From the IMG/VR virus record IMGVR_UViG_3300037493_001485, positions 1-30,682 of that record: DNA of 30,682 nt. One strand, given 5' to 3'. Position numbers and translations under genes: made by a program. This document shows positions 16,576-23,373 of the stretch, in pieces. This DNA comes from a virus. The notes below the pieces were generated by a model. It was not told the DNA's origin. It saw nothing but the letters and a program-made list of their open reading frames with translations, and did no database searches. Positions within the stretch are counted from its first letter, which is position 1; every line of letters starts with the position of its first letter.

Positions 16576-17135
16576 TAGTATATGCACATAGGAGATTAGA
16601 CACTAATAAAATATTTTATATCGGTATTGGTTCAAACAAAAAAAGAGCATATGTTAAAAGCAATAGAAGTAAATTTTGGAATAATATAATTAATAAAACA
16701 AGTTATGCAGTTGAAATAATTGCAACGGATATAACTAAAAAATGTGCTTGTGAATTAGAAATTTTTTTTATTTTACTTTATGGTAGACAAGATTTAGAAT
16801 TAGGGGAATTGGTTAATATGACAAATGGCGGAGAGGGAATATCTAATCCATCAATTAAAACTAGAAAATTATTATCAGATATTAAAAAAGAACAAAAAAT
16901 AATACCACCATCGCAAAAAGGTATAAAAAGAAGTCAAGAAACTATAAATAAACATAAAAATACATTACAATTAAATGGTGTATATAATCAAAGAAAAGTT
17001 ATTTGCACAATTACAAATAAAATATGGGTTTCAGCTAAAGATTGTGCTGAATCAAATAATTTAAAAAAGCAAACACTAGTTAATAAATTAAATGGACATA
17101 GGAAAAACCAAACTAGTTTTGAATACTTTAGATAG
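16572..17135 (+). CDS. GIY-YIG homing endonuclease with NUMOD repeats
   Basis: This 187-residue protein is a probable free-standing homing endonuclease. The N-terminal domain has VYAHRRLDTNKIFYIGIG (residues 3-20), matching the GIY-x(10-11)-YIG pattern with VY in place of GIY. R25, E61/E63 and N85 in MTNGGEG are candidates for the remaining catalytic residues. Residues about 113-131 (SQKGIKRSQETINKHKNT) look like NUMOD3 and 141-187 (VICTITNKIWVSAKDCAE, then LNGH) like NUMOD1, both DNA-binding modules of such enzymes. Its A-rich codon use (runs of AAA and AAT) differs from the neighbouring lysis genes. It sits inside the lysis cassette, consistent with recent invasion. Confidence 0.82.
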   Translation: MIVYAHRRLDTNKIFYIGIGSNKKRAYVKSNRSKFWNNIINKTSYAVEIIATDITKKCACELEIFFILLYGRQDLELGELVNMTNGGEGISNPSIKTRKLLSDIKKEQKIIPPSQKGIKRSQETINKHKNTLQLNGVYNQRKVICTITNKIWVSAKDCAESNNLKKQTLVNKLNGHRKNQTSFEYFR

Positions 17136-17241
17136 TGTAGAACTTGAAAGAGCAAAAATAGTGGCTATAATAGAAGCTAAATACAAGCAGAAACTAATAG
17201 ATAAACGCACAACACAAACTAATAACAAAACACGCAAATGA
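17092..17241 (+). CDS. Small charged ORF, possibly truncated lysis-region gene
   Basis: A 49-codon ORF begins with ATG at 17092, inside the 3' end of the homing endonuclease in another frame, and ends TGA overlapping the spanin ATG (ATGA). The product is a charged helix (LDSVELERAKIVAIIEAKYKQK in pieces) with a basic Thr/Asn tail. A stop codon lies immediately upstream of the ATG. Its first ~15 codons coincide with the endonuclease, so insertion of that gene may have replaced its original 5' end. It may instead serve as a coupling ORF for the spanin. The family is not recognised. Confidence 0.45.
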   Translation: MDIGKTKLVLNTLDSVELERAKIVAIIEAKYKQKLIDKRTTQTNNKTRK

Positions 17242-17669
17242 AATCAATATATTCAATCATAATAGCTATACTATACTGCTTAATTTGTAGTTGTTACACC
17301 AAGCAACAAGCAATAGATAAGTTTTGCTCAAAAGATACAGCCAGTGTAATGGTAACTATACACGATACTATCATAGTTGATTCTATTCAAGTTGATACTG
17401 TATTCAATGATACTGTGGATTCGGTTTATATTTTTAAAGATAAATTAGAAATTGTTTATGTAAAGAAATTTGGCAAAGTTTATATTGAAGGCAAATGCAA
17501 AGGCGATACAGTTTACTACGAGAAAAAAGTATTGATTGAAATACCGGTAAACTGCCCAAAATTAAGTTGGTATAAACAACTCGGTGCTGATTATTGGTAT
17601 ATATTACCTTTAATAGTTTTGATTCTATTTATAGTTGGCTACATTCGTAATATATTAAATAATGGATAA
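17238..17669 (+). CDS. Probable unimolecular spanin (u-spanin)
   Basis: This 143-residue protein has both ends needed to link two membranes. The N terminus is a lipoprotein signal (hydrophobic IIIAILYCLI followed by a lipobox-like ICS-C with the lipidated Cys at residue 19). The C terminus has a single membrane helix (about residues 120-137, WYILPLIVLILFIVGYI). Between them lies a periplasmic domain of alternating Asp/Thr/Val strands (VTIHDTIIVDSIQVDTVFNDTVD). This is the architecture of T1 gp11-type u-spanins, which fuse inner and outer membranes in the last lysis step. It follows the holin-lysozyme genes, and no separate Rz/Rz1 pair is seen. The lipobox has Cys at -2, slightly unusual. Confidence 0.75.
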   Translation: MKSIYSIIIAILYCLICSCYTKQQAIDKFCSKDTASVMVTIHDTIIVDSIQVDTVFNDTVDSVYIFKDKLEIVYVKKFGKVYIEGKCKGDTVYYEKKVLIEIPVNCPKLSWYKQLGADYWYILPLIVLILFIVGYIRNILNNG

Positions 17670-17850
17670 AATAATAATTAGTGCAACTGCATTCGGAATG
17701 AAGCACACAATTGAGTTGAGTGATGATTCAGGAATTGAAGATTTCTTTACTGCTTTTAAATCATTATTAGTTGGTATTACGTTTCCTGAAGTTGTGATTG
17801 ATAACCATATTTTAGAGCTGTCAGAAAGCATTATACCCGACAAGGTATGA
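17662..17850 (+). CDS. Hypothetical small acidic protein
   Basis: This 62-residue ORF overlaps the spanin by 8 nt and is probably co-translated. The product is acidic with a strand-helix-strand pattern (ISATAFGMKHTIEL, DSGIEDFFTAFKSLL, LELSESI). It has no membrane segment. Family and function are unknown. Confidence 0.6.
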   Translation: MDKIIISATAFGMKHTIELSDDSGIEDFFTAFKSLLVGITFPEVVIDNHILELSESIIPDKV

Positions 17851-17893
17851 TATAACAAACAAAAAGTTCATAAATGTCTTAAATAACAATCAA

Positions 17894-18076
17894 ATGAAAG
17901 AATACAAGATTGCTTACGAGTTTAATGGTCGTAAAATGTACACCATAGTACGTGCAAGAACCGTACAAGAAGCCAAACAACAAATCAATGATAGGCTTAA
18001 TTTCATTGAGGTTAAAGATATTACACAGCCCGATGAAACTTTAGATTACATTAAGAACTTATTTGGAATGAAATAA
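17894..18076 (+). CDS. Hypothetical small protein
   Basis: This 60-residue ORF lies 43 nt after the previous gene. Its product has a beta-hairpin followed by a basic helix (ARTVQEAKQQINDRL), a layout seen in many short phage proteins. The stop overlaps the phosphoesterase start by 1 nt (TAATG), indicating coupling. No function is assigned. Confidence 0.6.
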   Translation: MKEYKIAYEFNGRKMYTIVRARTVQEAKQQINDRLNFIEVKDITQPDETLDYIKNLFGMK

Positions 18077-18792
18077 TGAAAATGAGACCACGAATAACAC
18101 AAGAAGAGTACGATAATATCAAGAAAACAAGAATTGAAAATAATCAGAAAAGAGTGTTAGTTATTGGTGATTTGCACGAACCTTTTTGTTTAGAAGGATA
18201 TTTTGATTTTTGTAAAGATATTTATACTAAATACAAATGTACGGATGTAGTATTTATTGGCGATATAGTAGATAATCATTTTGCAAGTTACCACGAAACA
18301 ATACCTGATTCAATTGGTGGCGGTGATGAATTAGGGTTTGCAATTAGCAAACTAAAAAAGTGGCACGATTACTTTCCAAACGCAACTGTTATAATTGGTA
18401 ACCACGATAGGCTAATAATGCGTAAAGCACAAACTGGTGGCATAAGTTCAAAATGGATTCGTGATTACAAAGATGTTTTAGAAGTTCCTACTTGGAATTT
18501 TGTAGATAGGCACGTAATTGATGGTGTACAGTATTTACACGGAGAAGGTGGCACAGCAAAGGTTAAATGCAAATCCGATATGATGTCAACTGTAAGTGGT
18601 CATTTACATACACAAGCATATGCAGAGTGGTTTGTAGGTGCTAATTTTAAAGTATTTGGAATGCAGGTAGGTTGTGGTATTAATCACAAGCATATTGCTT
18701 TTAGCTATGCGAAATACGGAAAGAAACCTGCTATCGGTTGTGGTGTTGTAATCAACGGAACTACTGCGATAAACGAATTAATGGACTTGTAA
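18076..18792 (+). CDS. Calcineurin-like metallophosphoesterase
   Basis: This 238-residue protein carries the full metallophosphoesterase motif set: GDLHEP (residues 31-36), GDIVDNH (62-68), GNHDR (108-112), YLHGEG (153-158) and GHLHTQ (175-180), which coordinate two metal ions. The family hydrolyses phosphomonoesters, phosphodiesters or nucleic acids. The substrate here cannot be inferred, though the size and isolated-domain form resemble phage nucleotide or RNA-end phosphatases. It sits between small unknown genes and the HExxH protein. Possible roles include nucleotide recycling or interference with host cyclic-nucleotide signalling. Confidence 0.85.
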   Translation: MKMRPRITQEEYDNIKKTRIENNQKRVLVIGDLHEPFCLEGYFDFCKDIYTKYKCTDVVFIGDIVDNHFASYHETIPDSIGGGDELGFAISKLKKWHDYFPNATVIIGNHDRLIMRKAQTGGISSKWIRDYKDVLEVPTWNFVDRHVIDGVQYLHGEGGTAKVKCKSDMMSTVSGHLHTQAYAEWFVGANFKVFGMQVGCGINHKHIAFSYAKYGKKPAIGCGVVINGTTAINELMDL

Positions 18793-19109
18793 TGATAAGT
18801 AGCTTTCAAATATTAGGTCAAACAATTGAAGTAATTATAGACAACGAATACTGCCATAAGAATAAGTGCTACGGGCAATTCATACCTTTTGAGAATAAGA
18901 TAATAATAGCTAATAAATTTAAATCAAAAAAAGTTTGGGTAGATTATAAGCAGGAAATTATTGATGCAACGTTATACCACGAGTTAATCCATTGCCTGTT
19001 ATTCTATGCAGATTCTGAAAGTTGGCTTGATGAGAAATTAGTTGATAAACTTGGAAACTTTTTGCACCAATATGAAATAAGTAAAATAGATAATATAGTC
19101 AAAATATAA
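18792..19109 (+). CDS. Putative HExxH zinc metallopeptidase
   Basis: This 105-residue protein has a clear HELIH motif (H63, E64, H67) in a hydrophobic helix (TLYHELIHCLLFY) and an acidic helix DEKLVDKLG downstream whose E81 could be the third zinc ligand, a layout resembling minimal SprT/IrrE-like metallopeptidases. I use the ATG at 18792 (TAATG overlap with the phosphoesterase stop), because upstream in-frame codons from 18738 overlap the previous gene and have low-quality sequence. It is the last gene before the terminator at 19144. The substrate is unknown. Cleavage of a host or phage regulator is one possibility. Confidence 0.7.
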   Translation: MISSFQILGQTIEVIIDNEYCHKNKCYGQFIPFENKIIIANKFKSKKVWVDYKQEIIDATLYHELIHCLLFYADSESWLDEKLVDKLGNFLHQYEISKIDNIVKI

Positions 19110-19143
19110 GGTTTAAACTGACATACTGCATATAAAACATTAG

Positions 19144-19172
19144 CCCAAATATTAAGTTATCTGGGTTTTTTT
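19144..19172 (+). terminator. Intrinsic terminator after the late operon
   Basis: An 8-bp stem with one mismatch (CCCAAATA at 19144-19151 with TATCTGGG at 19158-19165) closes a 6-nt loop TTAAGT and is followed by seven T residues (19166-19172). It lies 35 nt after the HExxH gene and upstream of a promoter, so it probably ends the long structural-lysis transcript. Confidence 0.78.
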
Positions 19173-19234
19173 ATGCCCTTTAAAAAAATAAATACGTTAA
19201 TTATCAAACACTTATAAAATTAATAAAAAAAGTA

Positions 19235-19265
19235 TTAGTTTTTGTAATAAATATATTTATCTTTG
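19235..19265 (+). promoter_or_regulatory. Bacteroidota-type promoter for the early operon
   Basis: The -7 element TATCTTTG (19258-19265) matches the Bacteroidota consensus TAnnTTTG exactly. A weak -33-like TTAG sits at 19235-19238, 19 nt upstream, and a TTTG at 19241-19244 is an alternative with a 13-nt spacer. Transcription would begin near 19270, leaving a short leader before the ATG at 19289. It lies just after the terminator, in an AT-rich stretch, at the head of the small-gene array. Confidence 0.75.
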
Positions 19266-19288
19266 TAGGGCAATAAAGCAATAACAAA

Positions 19289-19516
19289 ATGGAAAATATA
19301 CAAATTGATAAAGTAAATTATTTTGGAGATACAACAGATTGTAATTTTAATGCAAAAGTATTGTACTACAAAAACAACAAATTGAATTTAGTACATATAT
19401 ATATTGACTTTTTCAATAAATCAGTTTACATACCAAAACAACCAAAAGAATGTAAAATACTAAAAGGTTTACACGAAGCAATACAATTTAATCAATTAAT
19501 AAATAAATACATTTAA
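19289..19516 (+). CDS. Hypothetical early protein 1
   Basis: This 75-residue protein is the first gene after the promoter, which suggests strong early expression. It is beta-rich with aromatic and Lys residues (YYKNNKLNLVHIYIDFFNK) and a short C-terminal helix (EAIQFNQLINKY). There is no membrane segment. The family is not recognised. First-position early genes of phages often target host functions, but nothing here shows that directly. Confidence 0.65.
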   Translation: MENIQIDKVNYFGDTTDCNFNAKVLYYKNNKLNLVHIYIDFFNKSVYIPKQPKECKILKGLHEAIQFNQLINKYI

Positions 19517-19526
19517 AAAAAACACA

Positions 19527-19757
19527 ATGGAAAAAATCACATCAACAACATTTACTAATACGTTTTCAAAAGAACATTTAGTAACAGTAACACTTTACAA
19601 ATTAGAAATAGGCTATGCAGTTTTAAGCGAGTTTGGATGTAAATTAGATGGACAAACAAGACTTACTTATTATGATGCAGAAGAATATTTTAATGAAGTA
19701 GTACAAGAAACTAAAAAAGCCTATCACTCAATGGAAATGTCATTTTACACAAACTAA
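19527..19757 (+). CDS. Hypothetical early protein 2
   Basis: This 76-residue protein has a beta-rich start (TFTNTFSKEHLVTVTLYKLEI) and an acidic amphipathic helix (DAEEYFNEVVQETKKAY). It is preceded by an A-rich leader with no Shine-Dalgarno site. It has no signal peptide. Function is unknown. Confidence 0.6.
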   Translation: MEKITSTTFTNTFSKEHLVTVTLYKLEIGYAVLSEFGCKLDGQTRLTYYDAEEYFNEVVQETKKAYHSMEMSFYTN

Positions 19758-19762
19758 ACAAT

Positions 19763-19864
19763 ATGAAAAACCACAACGAAATCGCAGAAATAATTTTAGG
19801 GGCATTGATAGTAATAGCTATGTTTCTTATGACTTACGTAATCTTATTAATCACCCACGACTAA
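19763..19864 (+). CDS. Tiny single-pass membrane protein
   Basis: A 33-codon ORF between two early genes encodes a short polar N terminus (MKNHNEIAE) and one strong hydrophobic helix of about 21 residues (IILGALIVIAMFLMTYVILLI), ending THD. It begins 5 nt after the previous stop and ends 11 nt before the next start. Such early micro-proteins may alter the host envelope or exclude other phages. The hydrophobic bias argues for a real gene, but its small size lowers certainty. Confidence 0.5.
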   Translation: MKNHNEIAEIILGALIVIAMFLMTYVILLITHD

Positions 19865-19875
19865 ACAATCAAACA

Positions 19876-20133
19876 ATGGAAATTACAATCACAAAAACAA
19901 TCCAAGAAACGCACGAATTTGATTTACCTGCGTACAGAAAAAATGCTATTTATTTTTATAAAATAATTAGTGAAAAACAAGCAGTACAAATATGTATTGC
20001 AAATGGTAGTGAATCAATTGGTATAGCTTATACCAGTAGCGCATTAAGTTTAGCACCATTAGAATCAAACCAAAAAGAGTTTGATACCAAGTTCAACGAA
20101 GTAGTAACAATACTAATGGAGAAAGCATCATAA
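19876..20133 (+). CDS. Hypothetical early protein 3
   Basis: This 85-residue protein has an N-terminal strand (ITITKTIQETHEFDLP) and a core resembling a small alpha/beta fold (YRKNAIYFYKIISEKQAVQI), ending in a helix (TKFNEVVTILMEKAS). It overlaps the next gene by one base (TAATG). No known motif is visible. Confidence 0.6.
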   Translation: MEITITKTIQETHEFDLPAYRKNAIYFYKIISEKQAVQICIANGSESIGIAYTSSALSLAPLESNQKEFDTKFNEVVTILMEKAS

Positions 20134-20366
20134 TGCAAAAAGTAAGACTTAAAAAATCAGTAGTTCAAGAATTACTACAAAAACAAGAATACATCGGAAA
20201 GTTAGCAGATACATTCAAAGTGCAATCACAAACGATTATTAAGCAGTTATTAGGCGAATCACCAAAGCTATGCAGTTTGCCTTATGTGAATGAAATTAAA
20301 ACGATTTTAGCCACGAATAAAGACATAGTAGAAATTTACAATAACGATGGGGGCTATAAAGAATGA
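20133..20366 (+). CDS. Small helix-turn-helix-like protein
   Basis: This 77-residue protein contains a likely helix-turn-helix in residues about 20-42 (EYIGKLADTFKVQSQTIIKQLL), where LADTFKV would be the first helix and turn and SQTIIKQLL the recognition helix. The N terminus is basic (QKVRLKKSV). It may be the regulator of the early operon or of the operator-like palindromes near 25042. It overlaps the preceding gene by 1 nt and the next by 4 nt. No family name can be assigned. Confidence 0.6.
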   Translation: MQKVRLKKSVVQELLQKQEYIGKLADTFKVQSQTIIKQLLGESPKLCSLPYVNEIKTILATNKDIVEIYNNDGGYKE

Positions 20367-20536
20367 GTTATATAAGAATAGAAATATTTAATAGTAATAC
20401 AAAAGAAAAAAAAGTAATGCTATTAGAACCTTGCAATAAAGATAATTTTATAAATGAAAATATTTATTTAAATGCAATAAATTTTTTAACAACAGAAATA
20501 GATAAAAATTCACATATACCTTTTTTTAAATTATGA
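20363..20536 (+). CDS. Hypothetical small protein
   Basis: A 57-codon ORF overlaps its neighbours by ATGA on both sides (20363-20366 and 20533-20536). The product starts with a beta strand (SYIRIEIFN) and has an Asn/Lys-rich middle. It is AT-rich even for this genome. The coupling pattern is the main support. No function is known. Confidence 0.55.
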   Translation: MSYIRIEIFNSNTKEKKVMLLEPCNKDNFINENIYLNAINFLTTEIDKNSHIPFFKL

Positions 20537-20718
20537 AACTAAAACACATACAAGAACAAGAAAACAAATTAGAACTGTACTGGCAACATTACAAGAAGTG
20601 GTTAGGAGTTACTCATAATGCAGACTGCGATGAACAAGAATATATAGAGTTAGGTAAAGCAGCTAACCAATGGCGATTACAAAAAGAATTAGTAGAAAAA
20701 TTAAAAAGAGAATTATGA
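20533..20718 (+). CDS. Hypothetical helical protein
   Basis: This 61-residue, highly charged helical protein (EQENKLELYWQHYKKW, then WRLQKELVEKLKREL) is likely a coiled-coil. It overlaps the genes before and after it by 4 nt (ATGA). It contains a single Cys and no membrane segment. The family is not recognised. Confidence 0.6.
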   Translation: MKLKHIQEQENKLELYWQHYKKWLGVTHNADCDEQEYIELGKAANQWRLQKELVEKLKREL

Positions 20719-20879
20719 GCAGAATAGAAACCTTAAGAAACCGATACGACAAAATAAATAGATTGCGAAACATTGCAATTAATGAACGCAACATTCTAAA
20801 AACAAAACAAGCGCAATGGATGCTTTATTCAATCACAGCAACACTTAACTTAATTAGCCAACCAAACCAATGGAATTAG
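20715..20879 (+). CDS. Hypothetical small basic protein
   Basis: This 54-residue, Arg/Lys-rich helical protein (RIETLRNRYDKINRLRNIAINER) begins at ATG 20715 in an ATGA overlap. An in-frame extension upstream to 20670 would overlap the previous gene heavily and is not favoured. The charge could suit nucleic-acid or acidic-protein binding. No function is known. Confidence 0.55.
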   Translation: MSRIETLRNRYDKINRLRNIAINERNILKTKQAQWMLYSITATLNLISQPNQWN

Positions 20880-21055
20880 ATAAAATAACCAACATAGAAT
20901 TAGGTGGAATAGACACCAATGATTATCCGGACTTTTGCGATGCTTTTATTGAATCAGCAGAATACGATGGAGTTGAATTAACTGATGCAGAATTAGAAGA
21001 ACTTAATTACAATAGAGAGTTTGTTTATGATTGTGTTTTAAAACATTTATTTTAG
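20870..21055 (+). CDS. Small acidic protein
   Basis: This 61-residue protein is strongly acidic (over ten Asp/Glu, e.g. TNDYPDFCDAFIESAEYDG), with low basic content, resembling small DNA-mimic or anti-defence proteins by composition only. It starts within the last 10 nt of the basic 54-residue gene, so the two form an acidic/basic neighbouring pair. Function is unknown. Confidence 0.6.
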   Translation: MELDKITNIELGGIDTNDYPDFCDAFIESAEYDGVELTDAELEELNYNREFVYDCVLKHLF

Positions 21056-21187
21056 ATGAATTTATCAGATTTAGAACACAATGAAAGGCTATTGTTAAAG
21101 CAAATAGCATTACTAAAAGAAAAAATATCTATTTACAGTAAACAACTACAAGAAACAAAAAAACAAATAAAAAAATGGAAAATTTAA
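21056..21187 (+). CDS. Short coiled-coil ORF
   Basis: A 43-codon ORF starts directly after the previous stop (TAG-ATG) and overlaps the next gene by 13 nt. The product is a leucine/lysine heptad-like helix (LLLKQIALLKEKISIY). This could be a real small protein or a leader ORF that couples translation of the following gene. Confidence 0.45.
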   Translation: MNLSDLEHNERLLLKQIALLKEKISIYSKQLQETKKQIKKWKI

Positions 21188-21519
21188 CACACTGGAAAAA
21201 GCTAACCGATCCAAAATATATTGGAAGCTATGACTTTAAACCTGATCAGGAACTTAAAGTAACTATTGAGAAAATAGAAAATGTTAATATTGAATTATTT
21301 AATGGCAAAAAGCTTGAAACTAAAAATTGCATCCTGGCGCATTTCAAAGGAGCTAAAAAACCAATGATTTTAAATAAAGAGAATATGAAAATAATTACAA
21401 AGGTAACAGCAACTCCATACATAGAACAATGGGTTGGCAAAGAATTAATTTTGTACGTAACTAAAGTAGCTGCATTTGGCTCAATGGTGGATGCTGTAAG
21501 GGTTAAATTTATACGATAA
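21175..21519 (+). CDS. Putative ssDNA-binding recombination accessory
   Basis: This 114-residue protein belongs to a family I associate with sites next to YqaJ-like exonucleases in phages. The pattern is a start HWKKLTDPKYIGSYDF, then beta strands (LKVTIEKIENV), the segment KKPMILNKENMKII, and TPYIEQWVGKELILYVTKVAAFG near the end. A beta-rich fold and partnership with the exonuclease suggest ssDNA or recombination-intermediate binding. This is inferred from context. A one-base gap separates the exonuclease start. Confidence 0.55.
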   Translation: MENLTHWKKLTDPKYIGSYDFKPDQELKVTIEKIENVNIELFNGKKLETKNCILAHFKGAKKPMILNKENMKIITKVTATPYIEQWVGKELILYVTKVAAFGSMVDAVRVKFIR

Positions 21520-21520
21520 T

Positions 21521-22240
21521 ATGATAGATAATTTAATATTTAGAAGCAGCTCAGTCGGTGGCCTATGTGGTAAAGCTGGACTCGGAGCAACAGGTGAGAA
21601 ACTTGCAATTAAAACATATTTGCAGAAGCGTTATGGTAGGTACAAAGAGTTTACGAGTAAATATACTGAAAAAGGTATTGCTTGTGAAGGATTAGCAATA
21701 AATGCCTATAACAGCCTATTTGATACTAACTATGTAAAGAACGATACACGTATTTACAATGAGTTTATTACAGGTGAATGTGATATTGATACTGGCGATA
21801 GTATAATTGACATCAAAAACAGTTGGGATTTATTTACTTTCCACGATTCAAAAACATCTGACAATAAAATGTATGAATGTCAAGGCCAGTGTTATATGGA
21901 GTTATATGATAGGCCAATGTTCCAATTAATTTACGTTTTGGAAGATGCACCTGACTTAAACATATTTAAAGAAATAAACTATGCAGGTGAAATTGAGGAA
22001 TGGGAAGAAGTGCAAATTATAGCCAATATGGTTTACACTAAGGAATCATTTTTTAGGCTTATTGATACACAAGGCTTAGGCGGTGATGCTAAAACAGATA
22101 AGCTTATAAATAATTTTATTGAAATTTCAATAGCTGAACGAATCCACAGTAAACAGTTTGCTAGGGATTCAGCAAAATACGAATTTATTAAATCACGAAT
22201 AATTGAAGCAAGAAACTTTTTAAAATCAATATATAAATAA
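21521..22240 (+). CDS. YqaJ-like / PD-(D/E)XK exonuclease
   Basis: This 239-residue nuclease is probably the 5'-3' exonuclease of a lambda Red-like recombination system. The nuclease signature includes E56 in GIACEGLAIN, D88 in ITGECDID, and D97-x-K99 in IIDIKN, forming a PD-(D/E)XK core, followed by a QGQCYMELY helix (Q121, typical of YqaJ/Cas4-like nucleases). The N-terminal SSSVGGLCG is a common phage motif. The gene follows a putative ssDNA-binding partner and precedes the ParB/PAPS-reductase-like pair. Confidence 0.78.
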   Translation: MIDNLIFRSSSVGGLCGKAGLGATGEKLAIKTYLQKRYGRYKEFTSKYTEKGIACEGLAINAYNSLFDTNYVKNDTRIYNEFITGECDIDTGDSIIDIKNSWDLFTFHDSKTSDNKMYECQGQCYMELYDRPMFQLIYVLEDAPDLNIFKEINYAGEIEEWEEVQIIANMVYTKESFFRLIDTQGLGGDAKTDKLINNFIEISIAERIHSKQFARDSAKYEFIKSRIIEARNFLKSIYK

Positions 22241-22241
22241 A

Positions 22242-23372
22242 ATGGAAATAGAAAAAATCAAAAACGAAATAGCAGAACTGCTAACTGATAAAACTTTATC
22301 AGAAAAAATTAATTACATTAATGAATTAAGGGAAGCTATTCACAATGAATCGCCTTTTAAAAACGAGCCAGTTGATTATGTAAAATGGGTTTTAGCTGAA
22401 GATGTTATTGCTAATGATTACAATCCAAATAAAGTAGCTCCACCTGAAATGGAATTATTGGAAATATCAATTATGAATGATGGATATACTCAACCTGTTG
22501 TAACTTTTCCAAATAATGGTAAAATTGAAGTGGTTGATGGATTTCATAGAACTAGAGTAAGTAAAGAATCTAAAATAGTTAGAGAAAGAGTTTTAGGATA
22601 TACTCCAACTGTAATAATTAGAAAAGAACAAAGCAATAAAAATGATCGTATTGCATCTACAATTAGGCATAATAGAGCTAGGGGTAAACATCAAGTTGAT
22701 GCAATGAGCGAAATTATATTAGAGCTAAAAAATAGAAATTGGAAAAATGAAAGAATTGCTAGAGAGCTTGGAATGGATGAAGAAGAAATATTAAGATTAT
22801 GTCAAATTACTGGCCTACAAGATATTTTTAAAGATGATGATTTTAGTAAATCTTGGGAAAGTTCTGATTCTATTGCTAATTACGAAATACTTACTGATGA
22901 TTTATCAGATGAAGAAGTTGAGCATTATAGAACTACAAATACAAGTGATCCTGAAAGAATATTTCATACTTATGAAAATTGGGAATGTCATAAAGCAGGA
23001 TTTTATGGAAATAAAAAAGAAGGAATGACTGGTGACCAATGCGAGCAAGAATATGCTAATTATCTATCAAATGAAGAAAGATTTAGAGAAGGTTTAAATG
23101 GTGTAATAAACGAATGGGTTAATTCTTGTGAGCATTATTTAACAAATAAAGCAATGAATAGAATTGCTTGGTTAGGACAAGCTGCAATGTGTTATTCAAC
23201 TAAAATACCATCTAAGTTTTGTGGCGGATTTAATTTACTAAGCCCTGAACAACAAGATAAAGCAAATCTAATAGCTTTAGATGCTTTAAACTTTTGGATG
23301 AAAAAATACAATAGATCAGAATTAACGATAGAGGAAGCTTTATCAATTGGTAGACAAGTAAATATTTATTAA
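22242..23372 (+). CDS. ParB-domain protein, IbrB-like
   Basis: This 376-residue protein has a ParB/sulfiredoxin-fold N-terminal domain with NPN (61-63), DGYTQPVV (80-87) and DGFHRTRV (99-106), matching the ParB nucleotide-binding core. An HTH-like segment (ERIARELGMDEEEILRL, about 170-186) follows. This layout, together with the next gene (PAPS-reductase family), reproduces the IbrB-IbrA pair known from E. coli and many phages. The C-terminal half is unassigned, with WLGQAAMCYSTKIPSKFCGG among its features. It may bind DNA and guide the partner. Its enzymatic action, if any, is unknown. Confidence 0.8.
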   Translation: MEIEKIKNEIAELLTDKTLSEKINYINELREAIHNESPFKNEPVDYVKWVLAEDVIANDYNPNKVAPPEMELLEISIMNDGYTQPVVTFPNNGKIEVVDGFHRTRVSKESKIVRERVLGYTPTVIIRKEQSNKNDRIASTIRHNRARGKHQVDAMSEIILELKNRNWKNERIARELGMDEEEILRLCQITGLQDIFKDDDFSKSWESSDSIANYEILTDDLSDEEVEHYRTTNTSDPERIFHTYENWECHKAGFYGNKKEGMTGDQCEQEYANYLSNEERFREGLNGVINEWVNSCEHYLTNKAMNRIAWLGQAAMCYSTKIPSKFCGGFNLLSPEQQDKANLIALDALNFWMKKYNRSELTIEEALSIGRQVNIY

Positions 23373-23373
23373 T

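Noticed and set aside
18738-18791. Upstream extension of the HExxH gene
   Set aside because: It overlaps the C-terminal coding part of the phosphoesterase and gives Cys/Arg/Asn-rich sequence unlike the rest. The ATG at 18792 with a TAATG overlap is the better start.
22834-23028. Internal + strand ORF of 64 codons inside the ParB-like gene
   Set aside because: It overlaps a conserved gene in another frame and encodes a low-complexity Ile/Lys/Leu-rich peptide typical of an AT-rich shadow frame.
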